Shown here in pieces: positions 18,396-28,095 of a DNA stretch of 64,000 bases. The notes under the pieces were generated by a model, which saw only the letters and a program-made list of their open reading frames with translations, was not told where the DNA came from and did not search any database. A program made the position numbers and the translations under genes. The DNA comes from Pseudomonas sp. TH31 (lineage in GTDB: Bacteria; Pseudomonadota; Gammaproteobacteria; Pseudomonadales; Pseudomonadaceae). The stretch lies in assembly GCF_016650815.1 (NCBI RefSeq), contig NZ_JAEKEZ010000016.1, forward strand, positions 29,781 to 93,780, written 5' to 3'. The stretch's first letter is position 1. Every line of letters starts with the position of its first letter.

Positions 18396-18549
18396 CCCGT
18401 AGCAGCTGCCGAGCCCCTGCGAGGCTGCGTTCGGCGGCGAAGCCGTCGCAAACCCTATGCACACGGTCAACCTGACACACCGCATCGTTTGATTTCGCGA
18501 CGGCTTCGCCGCCGAACGCAGCCTCGCCGGGGCTCGGCAGCTGCTACGG
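18396..18549. repeat. Very long inverted repeat (second family), arms about 53 bp
   Basis: The arm 18397-18449 (CCGTAGCAGCTGCCGAGCCC onward) is nearly perfectly complementary to 18497-18549, including the GGCGGCGAAGCCGTCGC part. It is an extended version of the second repeat family. Confidence 0.85.
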
Positions 18550-18606
18550 GAAACAGATTGCAGTGGGTTCCTTCATCGAACTCAACTTTGAGCACGCGTT
18601 GTTCCT

Positions 18607-19392
18607 TCAGCCCTTGAGCGCGCTATTCCGCCGGTCCGGCGCCGGTTTTGCCAGCAAGCGGCGGGTCACCCCAAGCATGCCCACAGACACCGCCACGCCC
18701 AGTGCAAACGCGCTTAAACCGAGGCTGGGCAAGGTCAGCGCCAGCACCAGACAGAACGCCGCGAACGAGTACATGCCGGTGGCGGTGGCGCGCAACAACG
18801 CAGCAGTGAAGGCGGGGCCACGGGTTTGCTGGGAGAACACCGCCATCACACTGCCCAGTACCGGGAACACCGCAAGCAAACCGCTCCAGTGTTCGCCCAC
18901 GGTACTGGCCAGTAACGTGACGGCCAACGTCAGCAAGGCCCCGGCGACCATGCGCAGCAGCAGCTTGTCGGACTTGGGCTTTGTCCCTGAAACAATCGGC
19001 TGTACCGCCGGAAACAGGTACGGCGCCGCCAGCAGGGCAGTGGCGGCGGCGATGACCGAGAATGTCAGGGACGGCGGGATCAGCGACAGTACGATGGCCG
19101 CCGTGGCCCACACCAGCATGGACATCGCCAGCGCCCACGGCCAACCGGCTCGTTGGGCGACTTGGGCGTACGTCACGCAGAAGGCAATCATCGCGAACAT
19201 CGCCGAGAGCGCGGCGGTCGAAGCCTGGGCGGCAAACACTTGACCTTGCTCAATGGCGAGGAAAAACAGAATCGGCCCGACCACCACCGGCAATCCCGAC
19301 AGCCAACCGGCCACGCTCGGCCCCCAACGTTTGCCCGCCAGGGAAATCAGCAGCAGAAACCCGGGGATCACCAGCAGTTTGAGCATCAGCAC
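18607..19392 (-). CDS. Hypothetical integral membrane protein
   Basis: The 261-aa protein is hydrophobic throughout, with about 8 candidate membrane segments (for example residues 5-22, 29-47, 55-75, 85-105, 165-185 and 210-245). The motif SGLPVVVGPILFFLAIEQG near residues 33-51 recurs in a conserved proteobacterial membrane family without a firm function. GGAGG lies 7 nt before a GTG at 19392; an ATG at 19386 is the alternative. It stands alone. Confidence 0.72.
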   Translation of the reverse strand: MLMLKLLVIPGFLLLISLAGKRWGPSVAGWLSGLPVVVGPILFFLAIEQGQVFAAQASTAALSAMFAMIAFCVTYAQVAQRAGWPWALAMSMLVWATAAIVLSLIPPSLTFSVIAAATALLAAPYLFPAVQPIVSGTKPKSDKLLLRMVAGALLTLAVTLLASTVGEHWSGLLAVFPVLGSVMAVFSQQTRGPAFTAALLRATATGMYSFAAFCLVLALTLPSLGLSAFALGVAVSVGMLGVTRRLLAKPAPDRRNSALKG

Positions 19393-19556
19393 GCACGCAC
19401 CTCCGACCTGTGTGAGGCGGCCACGTTAGCATTGTGTGCGATGGATTGCGCTAGAGGTGGCTGGGTTTTGTATACAAAACCTTACCCTCGAAAATTGTAC
19501 GGAGCCGCTTTTTGCGTATAGCTTTTAAAGAGATCTCCAGCGTACGTCGAGCCGCC

Positions 19557-20091
19557 ATGAACAGATCACGATCACGCCTTCGTCACAGTCTCTGGCTGCT
19601 CGTGTTGCTCGGCACGCACGCGCTGGCCAGTTGGCAAGACGCACTGCCCGGTGCGCAGATCGTGGGTGCCGGCGAGTGTCGGGTGTTCGGTTTTGACGTC
19701 TACAACGCCCGGCTCTGGAGTGCGGCGCGGCCCGCTGGCGACGGACCAGCCATTTGCCCTGGAACTGATCTACCAGCGCAACATTTCCCGGGACGACCTG
19801 GTAAAGGCCAGCGTCGATGAAATCAAACGGTTGTCCGGCTCCTCGGTCAGCGCCGAGCAACTGGCCGGCTGGCAGATCCAGATGCAACAGTCGTTCGTCG
19901 ATGTCCAGGCCGGCACCCGGATCACCGGGGTATATTTGCCGGGGCAGGGCGCACGGTTTTTTGTCGGCCAGCAACTGCAGCACGAAGTGAATGACCCGCA
20001 ATTCGCCCGAGCCTTCTTCGATATCTGGCTCGACCCGCGCACCCGTAATCCCGAGTTGCGCCAGCAATTGCTGGGCACCGCCAAACCTTGA
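19557..20091 (+). CDS. Chalcone isomerase-like secreted protein, one-base insertion
   Basis: A signal peptide (MNRSRSRLRHSLWLLVLLGTHALA) is followed by a chalcone-isomerase-like domain: VGAGECRVFGFDVYNARLW, then in another frame FALELIYQRNISRDDLVKAS, and FFDIWLDPRTRNPELRQQLLG at the end. The frame changes at the C-run 19731-19733; removing one C joins the halves and gives 177 aa. Bacterial members are periplasmic and of unknown role. They are not flavonoid enzymes. Confidence 0.75.
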
Positions 20092-20105
20092 GGACATTCG
20101 ATCCT

Positions 20106-20231
20106 CGTAGGAGCTGCCGAAGGCTCGGGCCGCGTTCGGACGATCTTTTGATCTTCAACTATTTCAATGTCGGCAAAGATCAAGATCAAAAGATCGTCCG
20201 AACGCGGCCCGAGCCTTCGGCAGCTCCTACG
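20106..20231. repeat. Second-family repeat, inverted pair
   Basis: CGTAGGAGCTGCCGAAGGCT (20107-) and the inverse AGCCTTCGGCAGCTCCTACG (ends 20231) flank matching GATCTTTTGATCTT / AAGATCAAAAGATC arms. Confidence 0.85.
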
Positions 20232-20303
20232 CCAGTTGGTGTATAGCCTGGACGTGGTCGAAACGTCTAAGCTGCGCCTTTGCACCTGCCGACGGATGTT
20301 TGC

Positions 20304-21625
20304 GTGAACTTCAGTTTTTTGCCCAAAATCGCCACCGCGCCGTTTTGCCCGCCGGAAGTGGCTGGCAGTGTTGCCGTTGACCCCGGCGCTACGTTCTTCA
20401 AGCGCCTGCTGCGCTTTGCCGGCCCGGGCTTGCTGGTGTCGATCGGCTACATGGACCCGGGCAACTGGGCGACGGCCATCGAGGCCGGTTCGCGGTTTGG
20501 CTACAGCTTGTTGTTCGTGGTGTTGCTGGCGAGCCTGGCGGGGATGGTCGTGCAGTGTTTGTGTTCGCGACTGGGCATCGCCACCGGACGTGACTTGGCG
20601 CAATTGTCCCGGAGCGCTACAGCACCCGTACCGCCCGCACGCAATGGTTGCTGGCGGAAATCTCGATCATCGCCACGGATCTGGCCGAAGTGCTCGGTTG
20701 CGCCCTGGCGTTCCATTTGTTGCTCGGCTGCTCGCTGACCTTCGGCATCGCGCTGACCGCCTTCGACACGCTGCTGGTGCTGGCCTTGCAGAACCGTGGC
20801 TTCCGCCGGCTCGAAGCGATCATGCTGGTGCTGGTCGCCACCATCGGCGTGTGTTTCTTCGTCGAGCTCATGCTGATCAAACCCTACTGGCCGGACGTCG
20901 CCCGCGGCTTCACGCCGTCACTGGCGGCCATCGGCGATGCGGCGCCGCTGTACATCGCCATCGGCATTCTCGGGGCCACGGTGATGCCGCATAACTTGTA
21001 CTTGCACACCTCGATCGTCCAAACCCGGATGATCGGCCAGGACCTGGCCAGCAAGCAGGACGCGGTCAAACTGGCGCGCATCGACACCATCGGCTCCCTG
21101 GCCCTGGCCTTGCTGGTCAACGCGGCGATCCTGATTCTGGCGGCGGCCGCGTTTCACGCCACCGGGCATGGCGATGTGGTGGACATCCAGGACGCCTATC
21201 ACTTGCTCGATCCGCTGGTGGGCGGGGCCTTGGCCAGCGTGCTGTTCGGCGTCGCGCTGCTGGCCTCGGGGCAGAGTTCGACCTTCACCGGGACCATCGC
21301 CGGGCAGGTGATCATGGAGGGTTACCTGAACCTGCGGATTCCTTGCTGGCAGCGGCGTCTGATCACCCGTGGGCTGGCGCTGATCCCGGCGTTTATCGGC
21401 GTGTGGCTGATGGGCGACAACGCGATTGGCAAGCTGTTGGTGCTGAGTCAGGTGGTGCTGAGCCTGCAATTGCCGTTTGCGTTGTACCCGTTGATCAGCA
21501 TGACCAACGACCACAAGTTGATGGGGCCATTTGTGAATCGGCTGCCGACACGGGTGTTGGCGTGGGGGTTATTCGGGGTGATCAGTGCGGCGAATGCGTG
21601 GTTGATTTTGCAGTGGGTGGTTTGA
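20304..21625 (+). CDS. mntH: NRAMP family divalent metal (Mn2+) transporter, one-base frameshift
   Basis: MntH imports Mn2+/Fe2+ with protons. SIGYMDPGNWATAIEAG contains the DPGN metal-binding motif of TM1 and GATVMPHNLYLHTSIVQTR contains the MPH motif of TM6. One G is missing at 20608-20612 (CCCGG), joining GRDLAQLSR to ERYSTRTARTQWLLAEISII; restored length is 440 aa with 11 TM segments. A GTG start (VNFSFLPKIATAPFCPPEVA) at 20304 matches Pseudomonas homologues. No MntR site was recognised in the repeat-filled upstream region. Confidence 0.88.
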
Positions 21626-21635
21626 CGATCAAAAA

Positions 21636-21821
21636 TCAAAAGATCGCAGCCTTCGGCAGCTCCTACATGGGAATGCGTTCTCCTGTAGGAGCTGCCGAAG
21701 GCTGCGATCTTTTGACTTTGATTTTCGACGGTTTCCCGATCACAGATGATCAAGATCAAGATCAAGATCAAGATCAAGATCAAGATCAAAAGATCGCAGC
21801 CTTCGGCAGCTCCTACAGGGG
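21636..21821. repeat. Compound second-family repeats with a hexanucleotide tandem
   Basis: Four half-elements (AGCCTTCGGCAGCTCCTAC or inverse) are packed in 185 bp. Between them, 21748-21787 is a run of about six ATCAAG hexamers, an expansion of the GATCAAGATCAAAAGATC arm found singly elsewhere. Confidence 0.85.
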
Positions 21822-21935
21822 AGCGGGTTCACCGTTTCAGTCAGGTGTATGACCCGGTGCGACGGGAGTCGCACCGGGGGTGTCGCCAGACAGCGAGCGG
21901 ATATTCGTGGGTCCCCGCACTGTCTGTTGAACGCT

Positions 21936-23117
21936 TTAAGCCCGTTCGATCGCCAACGCTACGCCTTGACCACCACCGATGCACAGGGTGGCGAGGCCTT
22001 TTTTGGCGTCACGCTTGATCATTTCATGCAGCAACGTCACCAGCACTCGGCAACCCGACGCGCCGATAGGGTGGCCCAGCGCAATGGCGCCGCCGTTGAC
22101 GTTGACCTTGTTCAAGTCCCACTCCAGGTCCTTGGCCACTGCCAAAGATTGCGCGGCGAAGGCTTCGTTGGCTTCGATCAGGTCCAGTTGGTCGATGGAC
22201 CAGCCGGCCTTGCTCAGGCAGCGACGAGTCGCCGAAACCGGGCCGATGCCCATGATCGCCGGGTCGACACCGGCGTTGGCGTACGCGGCGATTTTCGCCA
22301 GTACCGGCAGGCCGAGGGCCTTGGCTTTTTCGGCGCTCATCAGGATCACCGCAGCGGCGCCGTCGTTCAGCGACGAGGCGTTACCGGCGGTCACCGAACC
22401 GTCCTTCTTGAAGGCCGGTTTCAATTTGCCCAGGGACTCGGCAGTGGTGCCGGCCCGTGGCTGTTCGTCGGTGGCGAAGGACAGCGGATCGCCCTTGCGC
22501 TGCGGGATCAGGATCGGCGTGATCTCATCGACAAAACGCCCGGCTTCGATGGCTGCCGTGGCTTTTTGCTGGGAGGCCGCGGCGAAAGCATCCTGTTGCT
22601 CACGGGTCAGGCTGTACTTGTCCGCCAGGTTCTCGGCAGTGATACCCATGTGGTAATCGTTGAACGCATCCCACAGACCGTCGCTGATCATGGTGTCGAC
22701 GATTTGCGCGTGACCCATGCGCAGACCGGTGCGGGCGCCGGGCATGACGTAGTTGGACAGGCTCATGTTTTCCTGGCCGCCGGCAATGATCACGTCGGCA
22801 TCGCCGCAGCGAATCGCCTGGGTCGCCAGGTGCAGGGCTTTGAGGCCCGAACCGCAGACTTTGTTCAGGGTCATGGCTGGCACGGTAAACGGCAGGCCGG
22901 CCTTGATCGCCGACTGGCGTGCAGGGTTTTGCCCGGCACCGGCGGTGAGCACCTGGCCCATGATCACTTCATCGACTTGCGCCGGGTCCAGCCCGGTTTG
23001 CGCCAGCAACTGACGGATCACCGCCGCACCCAGATCAACGGCGGACACACCCGCCAGGGCACCCTGGAAACTGCCGATGGCGGTACGGGTGGCGGCAACA
23101 ATAACGACGTCTTGCAT
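21936..23117 (-). CDS. atoB: Acetyl-CoA C-acetyltransferase (thiolase)
   Basis: This 393-aa thiolase cleaves acetoacetyl-CoA to two acetyl-CoA. The catalytic residues are visible: nucleophile Cys in [15 protein letters not shown] (about 88), the GHPIGASG His near 350 and the CIGGGQG Cys near 380. GAGGAATTTTCC precedes the ATG at 23117, 11 nt after the CoA-transferase B gene. Order and strand match dhcA-dhcB-atoB of P. aeruginosa. Confidence 0.93.
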   Translation of the reverse strand: MQDVVIVAATRTAIGSFQGALAGVSAVDLGAAVIRQLLAQTGLDPAQVDEVIMGQVLTAGAGQNPARQSAIKAGLPFTVPAMTLNKVCGSGLKALHLATQAIRCGDADVIIAGGQENMSLSNYVMPGARTGLRMGHAQIVDTMISDGLWDAFNDYHMGITAENLADKYSLTREQQDAFAAASQQKATAAIEAGRFVDEITPILIPQRKGDPLSFATDEQPRAGTTAESLGKLKPAFKKDGSVTAGNASSLNDGAAAVILMSAEKAKALGLPVLAKIAAYANAGVDPAIMGIGPVSATRRCLSKAGWSIDQLDLIEANEAFAAQSLAVAKDLEWDLNKVNVNGGAIALGHPIGASGCRVLVTLLHEMIKRDAKKGLATLCIGGGQGVALAIERA

Positions 23118-23128
23118 GGAAAAATTCC

Positions 23129-23793
23129 TCACTGGGCAGCGAATTGCATTTCAGGAACATGATCCGGCACGATCAGTTTGCCGGCGGTCTTGGCGACAAT
23201 CTCTTCGACGCTGACACCAGGTGCACGTTCTTTGAGAATGAACGCGCCGTCCTTGATTTCCAGGAAGGCGAGGTCGGTCAATACGCGCTTGATGCATCCG
23301 GCGCCGGTCAGCGGCAGGCTGCATTTGGACAACAGCTTGGACTCTCCATCCTTGGACGCATGGGTCATGATGACGATGATGTTGTCTGCGCCAGCGACCA
23401 GGTCCATCGCGCCGCCCATGCCCTTGACCATTTTGCCGGGGATCATCCACGAGGCGATGTTGCCTTGCACGTCTACTTCAAAGGCGCCCAGCACGGTCAG
23501 GTCGACATGGCCACCGCGGATCATCGCGAAGGACTCGGCCGAGGAAAAATCGAAGCGCCGATACGGGCGGTCACGGTTTGTTTGCCGGCGTTGATCATGT
23601 CGGCATCGATGGTTTCTTCAGTAGGAAAAGGCCCCATGCCGAGCAAGCCGTTTTCCGACTGCAGCATGACTTCCATGCCTTCAGGGATGTAGTTGGCGAC
23701 CAGGGTCGGGATACCGATGCCCAGGTTCACGTAAAAGCCGTCCTGCATTTCGCGGGCGACGCGTTGAGCCATTTGTTCGCGGGAAAGTGCCAT
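23129..23793 (-). CDS. dhcB: 3-oxoacid CoA-transferase subunit B (dehydrocarnitine/acetoacetate type), one-base frameshift
   Basis: This is the beta subunit of the heteromeric CoA-transferase. [16 protein letters not shown] and [12 protein letters not shown] carry the family I CoA-transferase SENG signature with the catalytic Glu. The remainder ([37 protein letters not shown]) is in another frame because one T (A on the plus strand) is missing at 23545-23549. Restored length is 221 aa. It transfers CoA to acetoacetate or, as in P. aeruginosa DhcB, dehydrocarnitine. Confidence 0.85.
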
Positions 23794-23829
23794 TGTTGTT
23801 ATTCCTTCATTCGGGCCGGGGGCAGGGGA

Positions 23830-24527
23830 TCACTTACGCACGGTGCGCTGTTCGATGCGCTTCTCGAACGTGCCGCAAATGATCCGGTCGACGTAGATGC
23901 CAGGGGTGTGGATCTGCGACGGTTCCAGCTCGCCGGGTTCGACGATTTCTTCGACTTCGACCACGGTGATCTTGCCGGCGGTGGCGGCCAGCGGGTTGAA
24001 GTTCTGGGCGGTGTGGCGATAGATCACGTTACCGAAGTGGTCGGCTTTCCAGCCTTTGACGATGGCGAAATCACCGGTGATGGATTCTTCCATCAGGTAC
24101 TGGCGACCTTGGAATTCGCGCACTTCCTTGCCTTCGGCGACCGGGGTGCCGACGCCAGTGGCGGTAAAGAAGGCCGGGATGCCGGCGCCGCCCGCGCGCA
24201 TTTTTTCGGCGAGAGTGCCTTGGGGGTCAGGTCGACTTCGATTTCGCCGCTGAGCAGTTGCTCTTCGAACAGCTTGTTCTCGCCGACGTAGGAGGCAACG
24301 ACCTTGCGAATCTGCCGGTCTACCAGCAGCACGCCGAGGCCGAAACCGTCGACGCCGCAGTTGTTGGAAACCACCGTGAGGTCGCGGGTGCCTTTGCGCT
24401 TGATCTCGGCGATGAGGTTTTCCGGGATGCCGCACAGGCCGAAGCCGCCGGAGATCACGGTCATGCCGTCTTCAAGACCTGCAAGGGCTTCCTCGTAGGA
24501 GCTCACGCGCTTGTCGAAACCTGCCAT
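23830..24527 (-). CDS. dhcA: 3-oxoacid CoA-transferase subunit A (dehydrocarnitine/acetoacetate type), one-base frameshift
   Basis: Alpha subunit. [34 protein letters not shown] and [17 protein letters not shown] form the CoA-binding half; [25 protein letters not shown] and [11 protein letters not shown] complete it in another frame. One C is missing (G-run 24222-24226). Restored length is 232 aa. The ATG at 24527 has AAGAGG 8 nt upstream. It is first of the dhcA-dhcB-atoB operon, divergent from a LysR gene 247 nt away. Confidence 0.85.
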
Positions 24528-24650
24528 ATGCACCTCTTTTATTCTTTATGGGCGGCTGGCTAGCCGTAGTGGGAATGAGTGTCTCGCCAGAGTATTCATT
24601 TGTTAAGTTGATTTTTAAGGTTGATTGATAGATAAAACTCACTAATACCC

Positions 24651-24756
24651 CTGTAGGAGCTGCCGAAGGCTGCGATCTTTTGACGTTGATCTTTTGTGAT
24701 CTTCAAGCCGCCGAAAATCAAGATCAAAAGATCGCAGCCTGCGGCAGCTCCTACGC
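24651..24756. repeat. Second-family repeat, inverted pair
   Basis: TGTAGGAGCTGCCGAAGGCT (24651-) and the inverse ending 24756 sit inside the dhcA/LysR divergent promoter region, 19 nt before the LysR ATG. Confidence 0.85.
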
Positions 24757-24774
24757 AACTGGAGCAAAGCGACG

Positions 24775-25674
24775 ATGACCGTCAAGCAGATCCGCGCCTT
24801 CCTGGCCGTGGCCCAGAGCCTGAGTTTTGCCGTGGCCTGCGAGCGCCTGCACCTGTCGCAATCGGCGTTGAGCCTGACCATCAAGGCCCTTGAAGAAGGC
24901 TTGGGCGGGCGCCTGTTCAGCCGCAATACGCGCAACGTGGCGCTGACGCCCGAGGGCGAGTCCCTGGTGCCGCTGGCCCGTCGGCTGATCGCCGATTGGG
25001 ACAATGCCGAAGATGAACTGCGTCAACGCTTCACCCTGCAGCGCGGGCGCGTGACCCTGGCTGCGATGCCATCGTTTGCCGGCAACCTGCTGCCGCCGAT
25101 CCTCAAGACCTTCCGCGCGCGTTACCCGAAAGTCAACGTCACGGTGAACGACGTGATCAACGAGCAGGTGCTGGAAATGGTCCGCGACCGGCAAGTGGAG
25201 CTAGGCGTGTCGTTTGAGCCGGCGCACAGCTCGTCGCTGGAGTTCACGCCGTTGTACCTCGACCGGTTTGTGGCGGTGGTGCCCCATGATTCGGCGCTGG
25301 CGAAACTCGATGAGATCGACTGGCAGACTTTATTGAAGGAGCCGTTCATCACCTTGCAACGACCGTCCACGGTGCGGGTGATGCTCGAAGAGCACTTGCA
25401 GGCTCGCGCTATGAAGCTGCCGGTGGAGTTTGAAAGTCATCAGCTGGCGACGGTGGGACGGATGGTCGCCAGCGGCCTGGGCGTGAGCGCGGTGCCGGCG
25501 TTGTGCGTGCGGCAGATGCAGGAGTTGGGCGCGCACTGCATCACCTTGCGCGACCCGGTGGTGGAGCGGGCGATTGGCGTGCTGACCAAGCCGGGGCATG
25601 AACTGTCGGCGGCGGCGCAGGCGTTGTTTGATGTGCTCAAGGAGGCGAACCTTGGCCAACGGCTCAGGCCCTGA
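24775..25674 (+). CDS. LysR family regulator (DhcR-like)
   Basis: This 299-aa regulator has an N-terminal winged HTH (residues 1-60; IRAFLAVAQSLSFAVACERLHLSQSALSLTIKALE) and a periplasmic-binding-like effector domain (about 90-295). Position and orientation next to dhcA-dhcB-atoB match DhcR (PA1998), which activates the operon in response to dehydrocarnitine. The equivalence is inferred from gene order. CTGGAG precedes the ATG. Confidence 0.83.
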   Translation: MTVKQIRAFLAVAQSLSFAVACERLHLSQSALSLTIKALEEGLGGRLFSRNTRNVALTPEGESLVPLARRLIADWDNAEDELRQRFTLQRGRVTLAAMPSFAGNLLPPILKTFRARYPKVNVTVNDVINEQVLEMVRDRQVELGVSFEPAHSSSLEFTPLYLDRFVAVVPHDSALAKLDEIDWQTLLKEPFITLQRPSTVRVMLEEHLQARAMKLPVEFESHQLATVGRMVASGLGVSAVPALCVRQMQELGAHCITLRDPVVERAIGVLTKPGHELSAAAQALFDVLKEANLGQRLRP

Positions 25675-25696
25675 AACCGGGAACTGACGGATGTAC

Positions 25697-25722
25697 ACAG
25701 CCTTCGGCAGCTCCTACAGGGG
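25697..25722. repeat. Second-family half repeat
   Basis: A single AGCCTTCGGCAGCTCCTACA copy lies between the convergent LysR and sirtuin genes. Confidence 0.7.
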
Positions 25723-26556
25723 CAGGCGGTGTGTCAGTAGGGGAAGCAGTTGTTCGCAAGAACCCTCAATTTTCATCTCCAAAATGTCATCCGCCCGGGT
25801 CTTGCCCAGATTGATCGCAATCAACGGCTTACCCTGATCCACCACCGCCCGGCACAACCTGAATGCCGAATACGCCATCAACGACGACCCCACCACCAGC
25901 AAACCCGCCGCTCGTTCCACCGCCGCCATGGCCTTGGCCGCCGTGACTTGCGCAACGTTCTCGCCAAAAAACACCACGTCCGGCTTCATCCGCGCCTCGC
26001 CGCAATGCGGACAGTGCGGTACCTGAAACCGCGCTTCAAACGCCGGGTCGAGCAGGGTGTCGCCATCCGGCGCCTGTACCGCATCGACCCCGGCCAGGTA
26101 GGGGTTTTGCGCTTCCATCAGCTGTTGAATCGCATCCCGCTCGCTGCGCTGGCCGCAGTCCAGGCACAGCACCCGGTGCAGGCTGCCATGCAGTTCGATG
26201 ACGTCATGGCTGCCGGCCTGGTCGTGCAAGGTGTCGACGTTCTGGGTGATCAGCCCGCCGATCTGCCGCGAACTCTGCAAACTGGCCAGCGCCTCGTGGG
26301 CCGCGTTCGGGTTGGCCAGACGCACCCGCGGCCAACCGAGCATCGCCCGTGCCCAATAGCGGCGCCGGGACTCGGGGGCGGCGAGGAACTCCTGATACAT
26401 CATCGGTTGCCGGCCGCGGCGCACGCCCTGGTTGTCGCGGTAGTCCGGAATGCCCGACGGGGTGCTGATGCCGGCACCGGTCAGGACAGCGAACGGCTGG
26501 TCGGCCATTAACTGCTGAAGACGGTCGAGTTGTTCGCGGATGGGGCTATCGAGCAT
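25714..26556 (-). CDS. NAD-dependent protein deacylase, Sir2 family
   Basis: This 280-aa sirtuin removes acyl groups from lysines using NAD+. AVLTGAGISTPSGIPDYRD (residues about 23-41), LITQNVDTLHDQAG with catalytic His in ELHGSLHRV, and four zinc cysteines (CLDC and CPHC) are all visible, as is VVFFGENV and the NAD-binding VGSSLMAYSA. The ATG at 26556 follows GGAG. The extended loop between the two Cys pairs, about 60 residues, is characteristic of this Pseudomonas type. Confidence 0.9.
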   Translation of the reverse strand: MLDSPIREQLDRLQQLMADQPFAVLTGAGISTPSGIPDYRDNQGVRRGRQPMMYQEFLAAPESRRRYWARAMLGWPRVRLANPNAAHEALASLQSSRQIGGLITQNVDTLHDQAGSHDVIELHGSLHRVLCLDCGQRSERDAIQQLMEAQNPYLAGVDAVQAPDGDTLLDPAFEARFQVPHCPHCGEARMKPDVVFFGENVAQVTAAKAMAAVERAAGLLVVGSSLMAYSAFRLCRAVVDQGKPLIAINLGKTRADDILEMKIEGSCEQLLPLLTHRLPL

Positions 26557-26621
26557 GTTCAACACTCCGCAGAGGCCTTGAGTGTTTGCAAGATAGCATT
26601 TGCCGTCACGCCGTATCGCGA

Positions 26622-26760
26622 CCTGTAGCAGCTGCCGAAGGCTGCGTTCGGCTGCGAAGCAGTCGTGAAACCGGAGTTCGCGATCCTTCTGATACACCGC
26701 GCAACTTGGATTCACGACTGCTGCGCAGCCGAACGCAGGCTTCGCCAGCTGCTACAAGGG
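26622..26760. repeat. Second-family extended inverted repeat
   Basis: GTAGCAGCTGCCGAAGGCTG...GAAGCAGTCGTGAAA is paired with the inverse TTCACGACTGCTGCGCAGCC...GCTGCTAC; arms about 45 bp. Confidence 0.85.
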
Positions 26761-26771
26761 CTGTGGTTTTC

Positions 26772-27818
26772 TTATTTACGCGCCTCCAAAATCAGGTTGA
26801 ACGGTGTTTCCGTGGCCCGCCGGAAATGCTTGAACCCGGCCTCGGTGAACACCTTGCGCAACCGCGCTTCGCCTGCCTGGGCGCCGAGCCCGAGGCCGAC
26901 TTCCTGGGACAGCGAGTTCGGGGTGCAAATGAACGTCGAGGCCGCATAGAACAACCGCCCGACCGGGTTGACGTTGTCGTCGAGAGCATCGTTGGCGTAG
27001 GGCTCGACCAGCAGTACCGTGCCGTCCGGTTTCAGCGAGTCAAAGGCGTGCCGCGCCGCGCCCACCGGGTCGCCCATGTCATGCAGGCAATCGAAGTAGC
27101 AGACCAGGTCATAGTCGGTGCCAGGGTAACTTTTGGCAGTGCCCTGGAAGAACCGCGCGCGCCCGGCCACCCCACCTTCTTCGGCGCGCTGGATGGCCAC
27201 GGTGACGGAGGGCGCGTGGTAATCAAACCCGACGAACCGTGAGTGGGGGAACGCCTGGGCCATGATCACAGTGGACGCGCCATGGCCGCAGCCGATGTCC
27301 GCGACTTTGGCGCCATCCTCTAGTTTGGCGACCACGCCTTCCAGCGCCGGCAGCCACTCGGCCACCAGGTGCGCCTTGTAGCCGGGGCGGAAGAACCGCT
27401 CGGTGCCGCTGAACATGCACGGATGGTGTTCGCCCCACGACAGGGCGCCATTGCCGCGCATGGCTTTGACCAGTTTGTCCTTGTCATGGAAAAACGACGC
27501 GACCACCCCGATACCACCGGCGATGTACACCGGGGAATCTTCGATCGCCAGCGCCAGGGCTTGCTCCTCGGGCAGGCGGAACTGGCCGTCACGGTGTTCC
27601 ATATAGCCGGAAGCGGCATGGGCGCTCAGCCATTCGCGCAACAGGCGCGGATGGCAACCGGTCTTGTCGGCGAGGGTTTCGGGGCTGATCAGCTGGCTGT
27701 CGGCCATGGCCCGATAGAGGCCGAGTTCTTCGCCGAGAATGACATTGGCCAGCATCGCCGCGCCGCCCATGTCGTTGACCAGTTTGCCCATGAAATCGTT
27801 AAGTCTGGCCTCGTCCAT
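26772..27818 (-). CDS. Class I SAM-dependent methyltransferase with N-terminal winged helix
   Basis: This 348-aa protein has an N-terminal winged-helix region (residues about 15-90; ETLADKTGCHPRLLREWLSAHAASG) typical of O-methyltransferase-like and Rv2258c-type enzymes, then a Rossmann SAM domain with VADIGCGHGASTVIMAQAFP (motif I, about 175-194), FVGFDYHAPSV and DLVCYFDCLHDMGDP. The substrate is unknown. The ATG at 27818 has AGGAG 8 nt upstream; a GTG one codon earlier is the alternative start. Confidence 0.83.
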   Translation of the reverse strand: MDEARLNDFMGKLVNDMGGAAMLANVILGEELGLYRAMADSQLISPETLADKTGCHPRLLREWLSAHAASGYMEHRDGQFRLPEEQALALAIEDSPVYIAGGIGVVASFFHDKDKLVKAMRGNGALSWGEHHPCMFSGTERFFRPGYKAHLVAEWLPALEGVVAKLEDGAKVADIGCGHGASTVIMAQAFPHSRFVGFDYHAPSVTVAIQRAEEGGVAGRARFFQGTAKSYPGTDYDLVCYFDCLHDMGDPVGAARHAFDSLKPDGTVLLVEPYANDALDDNVNPVGRLFYAASTFICTPNSLSQEVGLGLGAQAGEARLRKVFTEAGFKHFRRATETPFNLILEARK

Positions 27819-27969
27819 CACGTGTGCTCCTATAAAGGATCACGGTCCAGAGGCAGTGTTGTCGAGGCTTGCGCCTCTGGGCGGTGGTCGTGGGAATGAA
27901 CCCCTGCGGGGGTAATTATCAAGTTTAGTTCGCCGCTCGTGCGCCGCTGTGGGAGGCGACGAAGTCCCC

Positions 27970-28063
27970 TTGTGGGAGCGGGCTTGCTCGCGAAAGCAGA
28001 CTGTCAGTCAACCAATGTGTTGAATGTGACGCCGCCTTCGCGAGCAAGCCCGCTCCCACAGGG
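27970..28063. repeat. REP inverted pair
   Basis: TTGTGGGAGCGGGCTTGCTC and the inverse GCAAGCCCGCTCCCACAG, 94 bp overall. Confidence 0.88.
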
Positions 28064-28095
28064 GGATGCGGTGTTTCTTCTATCAGATCAATGGC

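Noticed and set aside
21636..21821. CRISPR-like array
   Set aside because: The repeats are alternately inverted, without regular spacers, and contain a simple hexamer run; there are no cas genes.
21849..23162. 437-codon plus-strand open frame opposite atoB
   Set aside because: It is antisense to a well-conserved thiolase with catalytic motifs and has no plausible domain of its own.
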